Translations under genes and position numbers: made by a program | Source of the DNA: Arthrobacter dokdonellae | Lineage (GTDB): Bacteria > Actinomycetota > Actinomycetes > Actinomycetales > Micrococcaceae | Direction: 5' to 3' | DNA: 64,000 nucleotides | Assembly (NCBI RefSeq): GCF_003268655.1 | Contig: NZ_CP029642.1 | Location: forward strand, 3,782,001 to 3,846,000 | Shown here: positions 54,062 to 62,426 of the stretch, in pieces | How the letters are laid out: every line of letters starts with the position of its first letter | Numbering within the stretch: the stretch's first letter is position 1 | Notes under the pieces: generated by a model | The model's database searches: none | Seen by the model: only the letters and a program-made list of their open reading frames with translations | Told to the model about the DNA's origin: nothing

Positions 54062-55051
54062 ATGACGACGACCGCGTGGCGGCCGGACGGGCCGGGGCCG
54101 AACCTGGTGGTCCATGCGGACAATTCCGAGTTCCTGCCCACGCTGCCGGACGGCTCCTTCACCTTGATTTACGTGGACCCGCCCTTCAACACGGGGCGGG
54201 TGCAGAGCCGCCGGCAGACCACCATGGTGCGCAATTCCGATGGCGGCGGCGACCGCGTGGGCTTTGGCGGGCGCAGCTACGACACGATCAAGGGCACGCT
54301 GCACAGCTATGACGATGCCTTCACGGACTACTGGCAGTTCCTGGAACCGCGGCTGCTGGAGGCCTGGCGGCTGCTGGCCGACGACGGCACCCTGTACCTG
54401 CATCTGGACTACCGCGAGGTCCACTACGCCAAGGTCATGCTGGATGCGATCTTCGGCCGGGAGTGTTTCCTGAACGAGATCATCTGGGCCTATGACTACG
54501 GTGCGCGTGCCAAGAACCGCTGGCCCACCAAGCACGACAACATCCTCGTGTATGTGAAGGACCCGAAGAAGTACCACTTCGACAACGCCGAGGTGGACCG
54601 CGAACCATACATGGCGCCGGGCCTGGTCACGCCGGAAAAGCGCGCCCTGGGGAAGCTGCCCACGGACGTGTGGTGGCACACGATTGTCTCGCCCACGGGC
54701 AAGGAAAAGACCGGCTACCCCACGCAGAAGCCCGAAGGCGTGCTGCGCAGGGCCGTGGCCGCATCCTCCCGCGAAGGCGACTGGGTGCTGGACTTCTTTG
54801 CCGGCTCCGGCACCCTGGGCGCCGTGGCGGCGAAGCTGGGGCGCCGCTTTGTGTGCGTGGACGCAAACCCGCAGGCCATCCAGGTCATGGCGGCCAGGCT
54901 CGGGCACGTCGCCGCGGTGGTCGGTCCTGACCTGTCATGCGCAGCCGACGACGCGGGCACCGCGCAGGACGGTGTCGTCCGCGCCGCCGACCCGGAGCAC
55001 TGCGCAGAAGAGGTCATCCAGCCGGGCCAGCCCACGCTGTTTGAACCCTAG
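54062..55051 (+). CDS. Site-specific DNA methyltransferase (beta-class N6/N4), orphan
   Basis: 329 residues from ATG 54062, 13 bp after the helicase stop. Catalytic motif IV is VDPPFNTGR near residue 40 and the AdoMet motif I is LDFFAGSGTLGAVA near residue 245, the order of the beta class. EIIWAYDYGARAKNRWPTKHDNILVYVK and YPTQKPEGVLRRAV are also typical. No restriction endonuclease or specificity gene is adjacent. The modification site is not predictable. It may act in regulation or be a type III Mod-like solitary enzyme. Confidence 0.88.
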   Translation: MTTTAWRPDGPGPNLVVHADNSEFLPTLPDGSFTLIYVDPPFNTGRVQSRRQTTMVRNSDGGGDRVGFGGRSYDTIKGTLHSYDDAFTDYWQFLEPRLLEAWRLLADDGTLYLHLDYREVHYAKVMLDAIFGRECFLNEIIWAYDYGARAKNRWPTKHDNILVYVKDPKKYHFDNAEVDREPYMAPGLVTPEKRALGKLPTDVWWHTIVSPTGKEKTGYPTQKPEGVLRRAVAASSREGDWVLDFFAGSGTLGAVAAKLGRRFVCVDANPQAIQVMAARLGHVAAVVGPDLSCAADDAGTAQDGVVRAADPEHCAEEVIQPGQPTLFEP

Positions 55052-55896
55052 GGCAGGTACGGCCGGGACCCGGTCCCGGCCGCAATGATGCGCTCGAGCA
55101 TCTCCGGCGCCGTGGTGTTCTCCCCGAGCAGGTTCGGTTTCCCTGCGCCGTGGTAGTCGGAGGATCCCGTCACCAGCAGCCCCTCCCGGAGGGCGAGCTC
55201 CCGCAGCCAGATGCGGTTTTCCGGCGGGTTGTCCCGGTGGTCGACCTCCAGGCCCAGAAGCCCGGCGTCGATCATGTCATGGAAGATTTCCGGCGCCACC
55301 ACCCGGCCCCGTGCGGACGCCATGGGGTGGGCAAACACGGGAACCCCTCCGGCGGCGCGCACCAACTCCACCGCAAGCACGGGGTCCGGGGCGTAGTGGC
55401 TGACAAAGTAGCGCGAATGCGAGGTGAGGATGCTCGTGAAGGCCTCGTTGCGGTCCGAGACGATCCCGGCGGCGACCAGGGCGTCGGCGATGTGCGGCCG
55501 GCCCACCGTGGCTCCAGGGGCAACGTGGGCGCTGACGTCGTCCCAGTTCAGCGGGTAGTCCTCGGCCAGGCGTTCCACCATGCGTTCGGCGCGGACCAGG
55601 CGCGCGTCCTTGGCCTTGGTGATCTCCTCCAGCAGGCCAGGATGTGCCGGATCGTGCAGGTAGCACAGCAGGTGGACGCTGATCCCCCGCGAAGTCTTGC
55701 AGGAGATCTCCATGCCCGGCACCAGGCCAACGCCCTGCTGGCGGGCCGCCGCGAGGCCCTGCGCCCAGCCGTCGGTGGAATCGTGGTCCGTCAGTGCCAG
55801 GACGTCCAGCCGCGCCGCGGCCGCGGCGGCCACCAGTTCGGCGGGGGCCTGGGTGCCGTCGGAAACATTGGAATGCGCATGCAGATCGATCCTCAC
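55048..55896 (-). CDS. PHP-domain metal-dependent phosphoesterase
   Basis: 282 residues from GTG 55896. Metal ligands of the PHP fold: RIDLHAHSNVSDG at the start, ALTDHDSTDGW, GMEISC, then SRYFVSHYA, FAHPMASARG and late TGSSDYHGAGK. It lies in the YciV/TrpH group of 3',5'-nucleotide bisphosphate or RNA 5'-nucleases, but the substrate here is inferred only. It converges on the methyltransferase gene with a four-base overlap. TAGTCT lies six bases before the GTG. Confidence 0.88.
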   Translation of the reverse strand: MRIDLHAHSNVSDGTQAPAELVAAAAAARLDVLALTDHDSTDGWAQGLAAARQQGVGLVPGMEISCKTSRGISVHLLCYLHDPAHPGLLEEITKAKDARLVRAERMVERLAEDYPLNWDDVSAHVAPGATVGRPHIADALVAAGIVSDRNEAFTSILTSHSRYFVSHYAPDPVLAVELVRAAGGVPVFAHPMASARGRVVAPEIFHDMIDAGLLGLEVDHRDNPPENRIWLRELALREGLLVTGSSDYHGAGKPNLLGENTTAPEMLERIIAAGTGSRPYLP

Positions 55897-55902
55897 CCCC
55901 CA

Positions 55903-55908
55903 AGACTA
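55903..55908 (-). promoter_or_regulatory. -10 box TAGTCT of the PHP gene, leaderless configuration
   Basis: Minus-strand TAGTCT, six bases TGGGGG, then GTG 55896. Confidence 0.5.
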
Positions 55909-55995
55909 CGTCCCGGGCGCGCCATGCGCCTTTGCCGCGCGCAGGGCGCGGCCGTCGTCTTTGTCCGGGCGCGGCGCCGGTGAGAGACTGGGGGG

Positions 55996-57567
55996 ATGAA
56001 CCAGACGGAACAGTCCACCCAGCATCCCGAAACCATCCAGCAGCCGCTCGAGGAGCGCGTGAACAACCGTTCGCACCGCCCCGATTCGGACGCCTTCCGC
56101 GCCTTCATGGCCTCCAACTGGGCCCCCGCGCCCACGGAGCTGCCCGCCCGGGCCGAGGTGGCGGACCACGCAGCGCGCCGCCGTCGTGCCGTTTCCGAGC
56201 AATTCAAGGGTGAGCGCCTGGTGATCCCGGCCGGTGCCCTGAAGGTGCGCTCCAACGACTGCGACTACCGCTTCCGCCCGCACTCCGCCTTTGCCCACCT
56301 GACCGGCTTGGGCGTGGACCACGAGCCCGACGCCGTGCTGGTCCTGGAGCCCGTCGCCGACGGCGAGGGGGACGACGGCGGCCACCACCACGCGTCGCTG
56401 TACTTCCGCCCGCTGGCCGGCCGGGACACGAAGCAGTTCTATGCCGACTCCCGCAGCGGCGAGTTCTGGATCGGCCCGCGGCCCACGCTCGCCGAATTCA
56501 AGGCGCTGCTGGGCCTGGACACCGTGGACATCTCCGAGCTGGAGGTGGGCATCACCAAGAACGTGGGCGAGCCCTCCGTGGGCGGCATCTCGGTGCGTCT
56601 CGTGCGCAAGGTCGATGAGAACATCGACGCCCTCGTGGACACGGCGCGCTACAACACCGCCGTCGACCCCGAGTCGCTGGACCTCAGCATGCTGGACGCC
56701 CTGGATGAGAAGCTGGCCGAGGCCCTGTCCGAGCTGCGCCTGCTCAAGGACGCGTGGGAGATCGAGCAGATGAAGATCGCCATCGCCGCGACCGCCGCCG
56801 GCTTTGAGGAGATCATCACGTCCCTGCCCCGCGCCGTCACGCACCGCCGCGGCGAGCGCGTGGTGGAGGGTGCGTTCTTCGCCCGTGCCCGCGAGGAAGG
56901 CAACGAGCTTGGCTACGACACCATCGCGGCCGGCGGCAACAACGCCACCATCCTGCACTGGACCCACAACACCGGCACGGTGAACGAGGGGGAGCTGCTG
57001 CTGGTGGACGCGGGCGTGGAGACGGATTCCCTTTACACGGCTGACATCACCCGCACCATCCCTGTCAACGGCAAGTACTCGGAGGTCCAGCGGAAGATCT
57101 ACCAGGCCGTCCTGGACGCGGCCGACGCCGCTTTCGCCGTGGCACGGCCGGGACGGAAGTTCCGCGACGTCCACAACGCCGCCATGGAGGTATTGGCCGC
57201 CCGCCTGGAGGAGTGGGGCCTGCTGCCCGTCGCCGCGGCGGTGGCGCTCTCCGCCGAGGGCCAGCAGCACCGCCGCTGGATGCCGCACGGGACCAGCCAC
57301 CACCTGGGCCTTGACGTGCACGACTGCGCGCAGGCCCGCGCCGAGCTCTACCTGGACGGCACCATCACTGAAGGCATGGTCTTCACCATTGAGCCCGGCC
57401 TGTACTTCAAGGACGAGGACCTGGCCATACCGGACGAGTACCGCGGCACCGGCGTGCGGATCGAGGACGACATCCTCATCACCGCCGATGGTCCCGTCAA
57501 CCTGAGCGCGGCACTCCCCCGCACCCCGGACGACGTCGAAGCCTGGATGGCCCGCCTAGGCGCCTAG
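55996..57567 (+). CDS. pepP: Xaa-Pro aminopeptidase (aminopeptidase P, M24B)
   Basis: 523 residues. N-terminal AMP_N domain (YRFRPHSAFAHLTGLG, DSRSGEFWIG). The M24 pita-bread fold has its five metal ligands visible: LVDAGVETDSLYTADITRTIPV (two Asp), HGTSHHLGLDVHD (His), FTIEPGLY (Glu) and GVRIEDDIL (Glu). It removes N-terminal residues before proline in the cytoplasm. A weak GAGACT box lies six bases before the ATG. The stop is followed by two palindromes. Confidence 0.93.
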   Translation: MNQTEQSTQHPETIQQPLEERVNNRSHRPDSDAFRAFMASNWAPAPTELPARAEVADHAARRRRAVSEQFKGERLVIPAGALKVRSNDCDYRFRPHSAFAHLTGLGVDHEPDAVLVLEPVADGEGDDGGHHHASLYFRPLAGRDTKQFYADSRSGEFWIGPRPTLAEFKALLGLDTVDISELEVGITKNVGEPSVGGISVRLVRKVDENIDALVDTARYNTAVDPESLDLSMLDALDEKLAEALSELRLLKDAWEIEQMKIAIAATAAGFEEIITSLPRAVTHRRGERVVEGAFFARAREEGNELGYDTIAAGGNNATILHWTHNTGTVNEGELLLVDAGVETDSLYTADITRTIPVNGKYSEVQRKIYQAVLDAADAAFAVARPGRKFRDVHNAAMEVLAARLEEWGLLPVAAAVALSAEGQQHRRWMPHGTSHHLGLDVHDCAQARAELYLDGTITEGMVFTIEPGLYFKDEDLAIPDEYRGTGVRIEDDILITADGPVNLSAALPRTPDDVEAWMARLGA

Positions 57568-57575
57568 CCCCTCCC

Positions 57576-57646
57576 GACTGTGTTGCACTTGTTGGACGGA
57601 TTTCCCCGAATTTCGGTGATTTTCGTCCAACGAGTGCACCACAGTT
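57576..57646. repeat. Palindromic intergenic repeat, copy 3, uninterrupted
   Basis: Arms 57576-57597 (GACTGTGTTGCACTTG then TTGGAC) and 57625-57646 (GTCCAACGAGTGCACCACAG plus TT) match at 19 of 22 and enclose 27 nt with a smaller CCGAA/TTCGG hairpin. This is the empty form of the repeat that carries an IS at 16.8 and 19.6 kb. The right half GGTGATTTT before GTCCAAC is shared with copy 1. Confidence 0.85.
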
Positions 57647-57770
57647 GGTTAAGCCCGACGACGGGACCCGGCTAGCCATCGATCAGCGCCTTGAGCGCCG
57701 CCACATGCGCCGCGTAGGCGCCCCTTCCTGCGGGCGTCAGCAGGCGGGGAAGGGCGTCGAACGTCAGGGA

Positions 57771-57849
57771 ACGCAAACTGCCCCGCAATAGATGCCGAAA
57801 AGCGGGCCGAAGCGACACTTTTTCGACATCTATTGCGGGGCAGTTGCGC
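57771..57849. repeat. 79-bp long-armed palindrome between convergent genes
   Basis: CGCAAACTGCCCCGCAATAG and CTATTGCGGGGCAGTTGCG belong to arms of about 29 bp (57772-57801 and 57821-57849) that pair with one bulge and one mismatch, enclosing about 20 nt. It lies five bases from the stop of the minus-strand membrane protein gene and is its probable terminator. It does not resemble the copy 1-3 family. Confidence 0.8.
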
Positions 57850-57853
57850 GGGA

Positions 57854-58681
57854 TCAGTGCTCCCGGGCTTCGCCCTCGGTCTGCTCCTGCGCGGGCGCCT
57901 GTTGCGGCGGGGTGTCGACGCGGATGCCGTACTGCGGACGGCCGTCGGGAAGGTCGGGGAACTGGCCGCGGCGCGGTCCGCTCAGGGGCGCCTGGCCGGG
58001 ACGGTCGTGGCTTTCCTCGACCTGCGGCGCCTCGGCGGCGGGCTGCTGGGGAGCCCCGTAGGGATCGTGCCACCCTTCGGGACGGGCCGGCGGCTGCTGC
58101 CCGGAAGTGGGCGGCTGCACCGGCGGACGGTACCCCTGGAAACCCTGGTTTTGGCCCTGCATCGGGCGGGGTGCGGTTGAGTTCATGGGCAGCTGGGCGA
58201 GCAGGCGGCGTGCGTCCATGGCCACATCCGGGGTGACAATGACGTCGTAGTTGCTCGCGAGGACCTGATTGGTGGACGTGAAATCGCGCTTGCCGCGCTG
58301 GGCCGCGTAGCCGATGATGGCGAACAACATCCAGAAGGCCGCACCCATCAGCACGGCGGTCATGACGTTCAGGTACGGACCGCCGGCCTGGCTGTTGCCG
58401 TCAAAGAAGGAAAGCATGACGCCGATGAACAGGCCGAACCAGGCGCCGGTCATGGCGCCGGAGAGCGCCACGCGCGGGTAGCTGAGCTTTCCGGTCACAC
58501 GCTCAACCATCTTCAGCTCGTTGCCCACAATGGAGACGTGCTGGACCGGGAACTTCTCGTCCGCCAGGTAGTCGACCGCCTTTTGGGCGTCCAAATACGA
58601 GGTGTAGGAACCGACAGTCTCCCCGGTGGGAACGATGCGGGCCTCATCCATTGGTCTTGTACGTCCAAAGAGGTTTGCCAT
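57854..58681 (-). CDS. General-stress-protein-17M-like membrane protein with Pro-rich tail
   Basis: 275 residues from ATG 58681 (MANLFGRTRP). N-terminal GSP17M-type domain: VGSYTSYLDAQKAVDYLADEKFPVQHVSIVGNELKMVERV in order, then two membrane segments (ALSGAMTGAWFGLFIGVMLSFF and TAVLMGAAFWMLFAIIGYAA). The last 100 residues are Pro/Gln-rich and probably cytosolic. The role is unknown. It is divergent from the MgtE-N/CBS gene. Confidence 0.8.
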   Translation of the reverse strand: MANLFGRTRPMDEARIVPTGETVGSYTSYLDAQKAVDYLADEKFPVQHVSIVGNELKMVERVTGKLSYPRVALSGAMTGAWFGLFIGVMLSFFDGNSQAGGPYLNVMTAVLMGAAFWMLFAIIGYAAQRGKRDFTSTNQVLASNYDVIVTPDVAMDARRLLAQLPMNSTAPRPMQGQNQGFQGYRPPVQPPTSGQQPPARPEGWHDPYGAPQQPAAEAPQVEESHDRPGQAPLSGPRRGQFPDLPDGRPQYGIRVDTPPQQAPAQEQTEGEAREH

Positions 58682-58791
58682 GCCCCCATTCTTCACCATG
58701 TTCCTGCACATTGGCTGGAGTATCGCTGGCAGTGAAATGCACCCCCGCCGCACGGCGCCCCTTTCGTTACGTCAATCCCGGGCTTGGGAAG

Positions 58792-58797
58792 TAGCCT
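58792..58797 (+). promoter_or_regulatory. -10 box TAGCCT of the CBS-domain gene, leaderless configuration
   Basis: TAGCCT, six bases GTAGGT, then GTG 58804. Confidence 0.5.
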
Positions 58798-58803
58798 GTA
58801 GGT

Positions 58804-60090
58804 GTGAGCACACAACCCACGCGCATCTTTGTGGCGCGCCTCCTCGGACTGGACGTCTTTGACCCGTTGGGCGACCGTCTGGGCAAATTGCGGGACGTGG
58901 TTGTCCTGGGGCGGGGGCAGCCGCACACGGCCCCGCACGCCGTCGGCATCGTCGTTGAAGTGCCGGGCAAAAAACGTGTGTTCGTACCCATGACCCGCCT
59001 GACGTCCATGGACCAGTCGCAGATCATTTGCACCGGGCTGGTCAACCTGCGCCGCTTTGAACAGCGCGGCGCCGAACAACTGGTGGTGGGCGGCATCTTC
59101 GACCGGAAGGTGACCCTGGTCGATGGCAGCGGCGACGCCGTCATCGAGGACATTGCCATGGACCAGCAGCGCAACGGCGACTGGCTGGTCACGAAGATTT
59201 TTGTGCGCCGCGGCGGCTCCACCTCGCGCCTGCGAGGCCTGCGGCGCGGCCACACCCTGCTCGTGGACTGGGCCGACGCCCACCCGGACGACGCGCTTGA
59301 GCCACAGGGCGCCACCCACTTCGTGGCGACCCACGAGGATCTCAAACCGGCGGACTTTGCCGACGCCCTGCAGGAAATGAGTGACAAACGCCGCGCTGAA
59401 GTGGCCAGTGAACTCCAGGATGAACGGCTCGCGGACATCATGTCCGAAATGCCGGAGGAGGACCAGGTCACCCTGCTCTCCGCCCTGGACAACGAACGCG
59501 CCGCCGACGTCCTGGAAGAAATGGACCCCGACGACGCCGCGGATCTCCTGGCCGACCTGCCCAAGGCCAAGGCCGAGGAACTTCTGCTGCTGATGGAGCC
59601 GGACGAGGCCAAGGACGTTCGGCGGCTGCTCCAATATGAGGAAGGTACGGCCGGCGCCCTCATGACGCCGGTGCCGGTGATCCTTCCCCCTGAAGCCACG
59701 GTGGCCGAGGCCCTCGCCCATGTGCGCAGCGAGGACCTCTCCCCCGCCCTCGCCTCCGCCATCTTCATCTGCCGCCCCCCGCTGGAAACCCCCACGGGCC
59801 GCTTCCTGGGCGTGGTGCACATCCAGCAGCTGTTGCGCAGCGCCCCGCCGGAGCAGCTGGGCACGCTGGTGGACAAGAACCTGGAGCCCGTTTCCGACCA
59901 GGACAACATCAGCGTGGTCAGCCACACCATGGCCTCCTACAACCTCAACTCCCTGCCGGTGGTCAGCAAGGAAGGCCGCCTCGTCGGTGCGGTCACGGTG
60001 GACGACCTGTTGGACCACCTGCTCCCCGAGGACTGGCGCACCCACGACGACGGCGCCCCAATCAGAAAGCTGGGAGGCCGCATTGGCTGA
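58804..60090 (+). CDS. MgtE-N and CBS-domain protein without a transport domain
   Basis: 428 residues from GTG 58804. An N-terminal PRC-barrel-like part (GDRLGKLRDVVVLG) is followed by an MgtE N-domain (residues ~190-280, HEDLKPADFADALQEMSDKRRAEVASEL, EEMDPDDAADLLADLP) and a CBS pair (MTPVPVILPPEATVAEAL; SYNLNSLPVVSKEGRLVGAVTVDDLL). The five membrane helices of MgtE are missing. The next gene, DUF1003, supplies membrane segments and overlaps it, so the two may form one sensor or channel unit. Known mycobacterial relative by context: Rv1232c. Confidence 0.87.
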   Translation: MSTQPTRIFVARLLGLDVFDPLGDRLGKLRDVVVLGRGQPHTAPHAVGIVVEVPGKKRVFVPMTRLTSMDQSQIICTGLVNLRRFEQRGAEQLVVGGIFDRKVTLVDGSGDAVIEDIAMDQQRNGDWLVTKIFVRRGGSTSRLRGLRRGHTLLVDWADAHPDDALEPQGATHFVATHEDLKPADFADALQEMSDKRRAEVASELQDERLADIMSEMPEEDQVTLLSALDNERAADVLEEMDPDDAADLLADLPKAKAEELLLLMEPDEAKDVRRLLQYEEGTAGALMTPVPVILPPEATVAEALAHVRSEDLSPALASAIFICRPPLETPTGRFLGVVHIQQLLRSAPPEQLGTLVDKNLEPVSDQDNISVVSHTMASYNLNSLPVVSKEGRLVGAVTVDDLLDHLLPEDWRTHDDGAPIRKLGGRIG

Positions 60091-60661
60091 AAGACACCAC
60101 GCCAAGGGCGGCGGCCTCGACACGCCGATGGAGCTCAGGTCCCGGCTCCTGCCAAACCTCGCCGGCGACCCCGACATCTTTGGCCGCTTCGCCGAACGCT
60201 TTGCCCGCTACATGGGCACGGCCAACTTCCTGCTGTACATGACCATCTTCGTGGTGGTGTGGATCGCACTGAACGTCATCGGCCTGTTCGGGCTCAAGTG
60301 GGACCCCTACCCGTTCATCCTGCTCAACCTGTTCTTCTCCACCCAGGCCTCCTACGCCGCGCCGCTGATCCTGCTCGCCCAGAACCGCCAGGACGACCGC
60401 GACCGCGTCCAGATCGAACAGGACCGCAGCCGCAACGAACGCAACCTGGCGGACACCGAATACCTGACGCGCGAAGTCGCCGCCCTGCGCATCACCCTGC
60501 GCGAAGTGGCCACGCGCGACTTTGTCCGTTCCGAACTGCGCAGCCTCCTTGAGGAACTGATGAGCATCTCGGACGACGACGCCGATCCCGGCCGGGAGCC
60601 CCGCAACCCCGCCACCCAGGCCCTCAAGACAGTCCCCGCCAAGAGCACCACGAACCCTTAA
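60083..60661 (+). CDS. DUF1003 membrane protein
   Basis: 192 residues from TTG 60083, chosen because GGGAGG ends six bases upstream and the frame overlaps the CBS gene by eight bases. Two hydrophobic segments (NFLLYMTIFVVVWIALNVIGLF; PFILLNLFFSTQASYAAPLILLA) are separated by KWDPYPF, then QNRQDDRDRVQIEQDRSRNE, the DUF1003 signature, and a coiled-coil-like helix. Function unknown. Tight overlap with the MgtE-N/CBS gene points to a joint complex. Confidence 0.87.
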   Translation: MAERHHAKGGGLDTPMELRSRLLPNLAGDPDIFGRFAERFARYMGTANFLLYMTIFVVVWIALNVIGLFGLKWDPYPFILLNLFFSTQASYAAPLILLAQNRQDDRDRVQIEQDRSRNERNLADTEYLTREVAALRITLREVATRDFVRSELRSLLEELMSISDDDADPGREPRNPATQALKTVPAKSTTNP

Positions 60662-60673
60662 GGCCAGCACCGC

Positions 60674-61801
60674 ATGTCCACCCCATCCACGGAATCCCTC
60701 CACGCCGCCCTGGCCACCGTCATCGACCCCGAGCTGCGCCGGCCCATCACGGAACTGGGCATGGTGGAGTCCGTGGAGGCGTTCGACGGCGGTCGGGTAC
60801 GCGCCGTCGTGCTCCTCACGATCGCCGGGTGCCCGCTGCGCGACACCATCACCCGGGACGCCACCCATGCCCTGATGACGGTGGACGGCGTGACGGGCGT
60901 GGAGGTGGAACTGGCCGTCATGACGGCGGAGCAGCGTGCCGAGCTGAAGGAACGGCTCAAGGGAACCGGCCCCGAGCGCGGCATCCCGTTCAACGAGGAA
61001 TCGTCGCTGACACGGGTCTACGCCGTGGCCAGCGGCAAGGGCGGCGTCGGCAAGTCCTCGGTGACGGTCAACCTTGCCTGCGCCCTCGCCGCAAAGGGAC
61101 TGCGCGTGGGCATTGTGGACGCGGACATTTACGGCTTCTCCGTCCCCGCGCTCATGGGCATCACGCAGGCGCCCACCCGCGTGGATGAAATGATCCTGCC
61201 GCCCGTTGCGCACGACGTGAAGGTCATCTCGATCGGCATGTTCGTCACCGGAAACCAGCCCGTCGCCTGGCGCGGACCCATGCTGCACCGGGCGCTGGAG
61301 CAGTTCCTGACCGACGTATATTTTGGCGACCTCGACGCTCTGTTCCTGGACCTGCCCCCCGGCACGGGCGACGTCGCCATCTCGGTGGCGCAGCTGCTGC
61401 CGGGGGCGGAGATCCTGGTCGTGACCACCCCGCAGGCCGCCGCGGCCGACGTCGCCGAGCGGGCCGGGGCCATCGCCGTGCAAACCGGGCAGAAGGTGGC
61501 CGGGGTGATCGAGAACATGTCATTTTTGACGCTGCCGGATGGCAGCACCATGGAACTGTTTGGCTCGGGCGGTGGCGAGGTCCTGGCCAAGCGGCTGAGC
61601 CAGACCGTCAACGCGCCCGTGGAGCTGCTGGGCCAGATTCCGATTGACATCGCACTGCGTGAAGGCGGGGACCTGGGGTCGCCGATCGTGCTTTCCGCCC
61701 CGGCTTCCCCCGCCGCGGCGGCGCTGCTGGACATCGCCGGGCAGCTGGCGGTCCGCCCGCGGGGGCTGGCCGGCCTGCACCTGGGCGTCACCCCGCGCTG
61801 A
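60674..61801 (+). CDS. mrp: Mrp/NBP35-family P-loop ATPase with DUF59 domain
   Basis: 375 residues. N-terminal DUF59/MIP18 domain with ATVIDPELRRPITELGMVE and IAGCPLRDTI, then a deviant Walker A SGKGGVGKSS near residue 120, DADIYGFSVPALMG, and FLDLPPGTGDVAISVAQ. The family carries Fe-S clusters to apoproteins. The C-terminal CxxC cluster-binding pair of ApbC is absent (ENMSFLTLPDGSTMELFGSGGG pattern, no Cys), so cluster binding may rely on the Cys of the DUF59 domain or not occur. It is 12 bp after DUF1003. Confidence 0.92.
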   Translation: MSTPSTESLHAALATVIDPELRRPITELGMVESVEAFDGGRVRAVVLLTIAGCPLRDTITRDATHALMTVDGVTGVEVELAVMTAEQRAELKERLKGTGPERGIPFNEESSLTRVYAVASGKGGVGKSSVTVNLACALAAKGLRVGIVDADIYGFSVPALMGITQAPTRVDEMILPPVAHDVKVISIGMFVTGNQPVAWRGPMLHRALEQFLTDVYFGDLDALFLDLPPGTGDVAISVAQLLPGAEILVVTTPQAAAADVAERAGAIAVQTGQKVAGVIENMSFLTLPDGSTMELFGSGGGEVLAKRLSQTVNAPVELLGQIPIDIALREGGDLGSPIVLSAPASPAAAALLDIAGQLAVRPRGLAGLHLGVTPR

Positions 61802-61867
61802 GCGAGGCTCGGGCACGTCCGGGCGGCTAAATCCGGACCCTCCTGCAGCTCCGGGTGCGAACGGGCC

Positions 61868-61897
61868 GACGCTCCCGCAGGCAACTGCAGGAGCGTC
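61868..61897. terminator. Hairpin between convergent mrp and tatB
   Basis: GACGCTCCCGCAG and CTGCAGGAGCGTC form a 13-bp stem with one mismatch and a GCAA loop. A further half copy, TGCAGGAGCGTC, lies at 61919-61930. The run AAAAAA after the hairpin is on the plus strand, so neither direction has a classical U-tract. Confidence 0.5.
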
Positions 61898-61928
61898 GAG
61901 AAAAAACCACCCGCAACTTGCAGGAGCG

Positions 61929-62357
61929 TCAGGTTGCTTCCAGGTCGAACGGGGCGCGCTGGCCCTCGGCCAGGCGCTGCATCAAGGGCGCCTTCGGCGC
62001 GGCTTCCACCGATTCCACAACGGGTTCGTCGCCGTCCTTGCCCAGCATGGAGGCAATGGCCGCGCCGGGGGCGGCCTTCAGGGAGTTGAACGCCTCAACG
62101 TCGTCGTCGTCCAGGAGCGCCTCGCGGATGATCCGACGGGGATCGTACTGGCGTGGATCCAGTTTCTTCCAGTCGATCTCGTCGATGTCCAGCCCGGATT
62201 CCTCCTTGATGGTTTCGCGCGCGCCGGATGCCATCCTGCGAACCTCGCGAATGAGGTTCTTTAGCTTCTCCACATACCCCGGGAGGCGCGCGGGGCCGAT
62301 CACCAGGACTGCCACAATGACAATCACGACCAGCTCGGGGGTATTGATACCAAACAC
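61929..62357 (-). CDS. tatB: Twin-arginine translocase subunit TatB-like
   Basis: 142 residues from GTG 62357 (VFGINTPELVVI). One N-terminal membrane helix (ELVVIVIVAVLVIGP), a short hinge, then the amphipathic helix LPGYVEKLKNLIREVRRMA, followed by an acidic tail. This layout is that of TatA/TatB; location after sigE, as in mycobacteria, favours TatB. It helps export folded proteins across the membrane. Confidence 0.87.
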   Translation of the reverse strand: MFGINTPELVVIVIVAVLVIGPARLPGYVEKLKNLIREVRRMASGARETIKEESGLDIDEIDWKKLDPRQYDPRRIIREALLDDDDVEAFNSLKAAPGAAIASMLGKDGDEPVVESVEAAPKAPLMQRLAEGQRAPFDLEAT

Positions 62358-62426
62358 GTTAGGAAGATTACCCTCTCGAGACGAAAAGCAACGATTCCGC
62401 ACACCTTTTGACCAGGACGGCCATGC

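Noticed and set aside
57672..58073. Possible minus-strand gene ending AAHVAALKALIDG
   Set aside because: It overlaps the membrane protein gene in another frame; only the last ~35 residues look protein-like, so it is at most a small fragment and is not listed.
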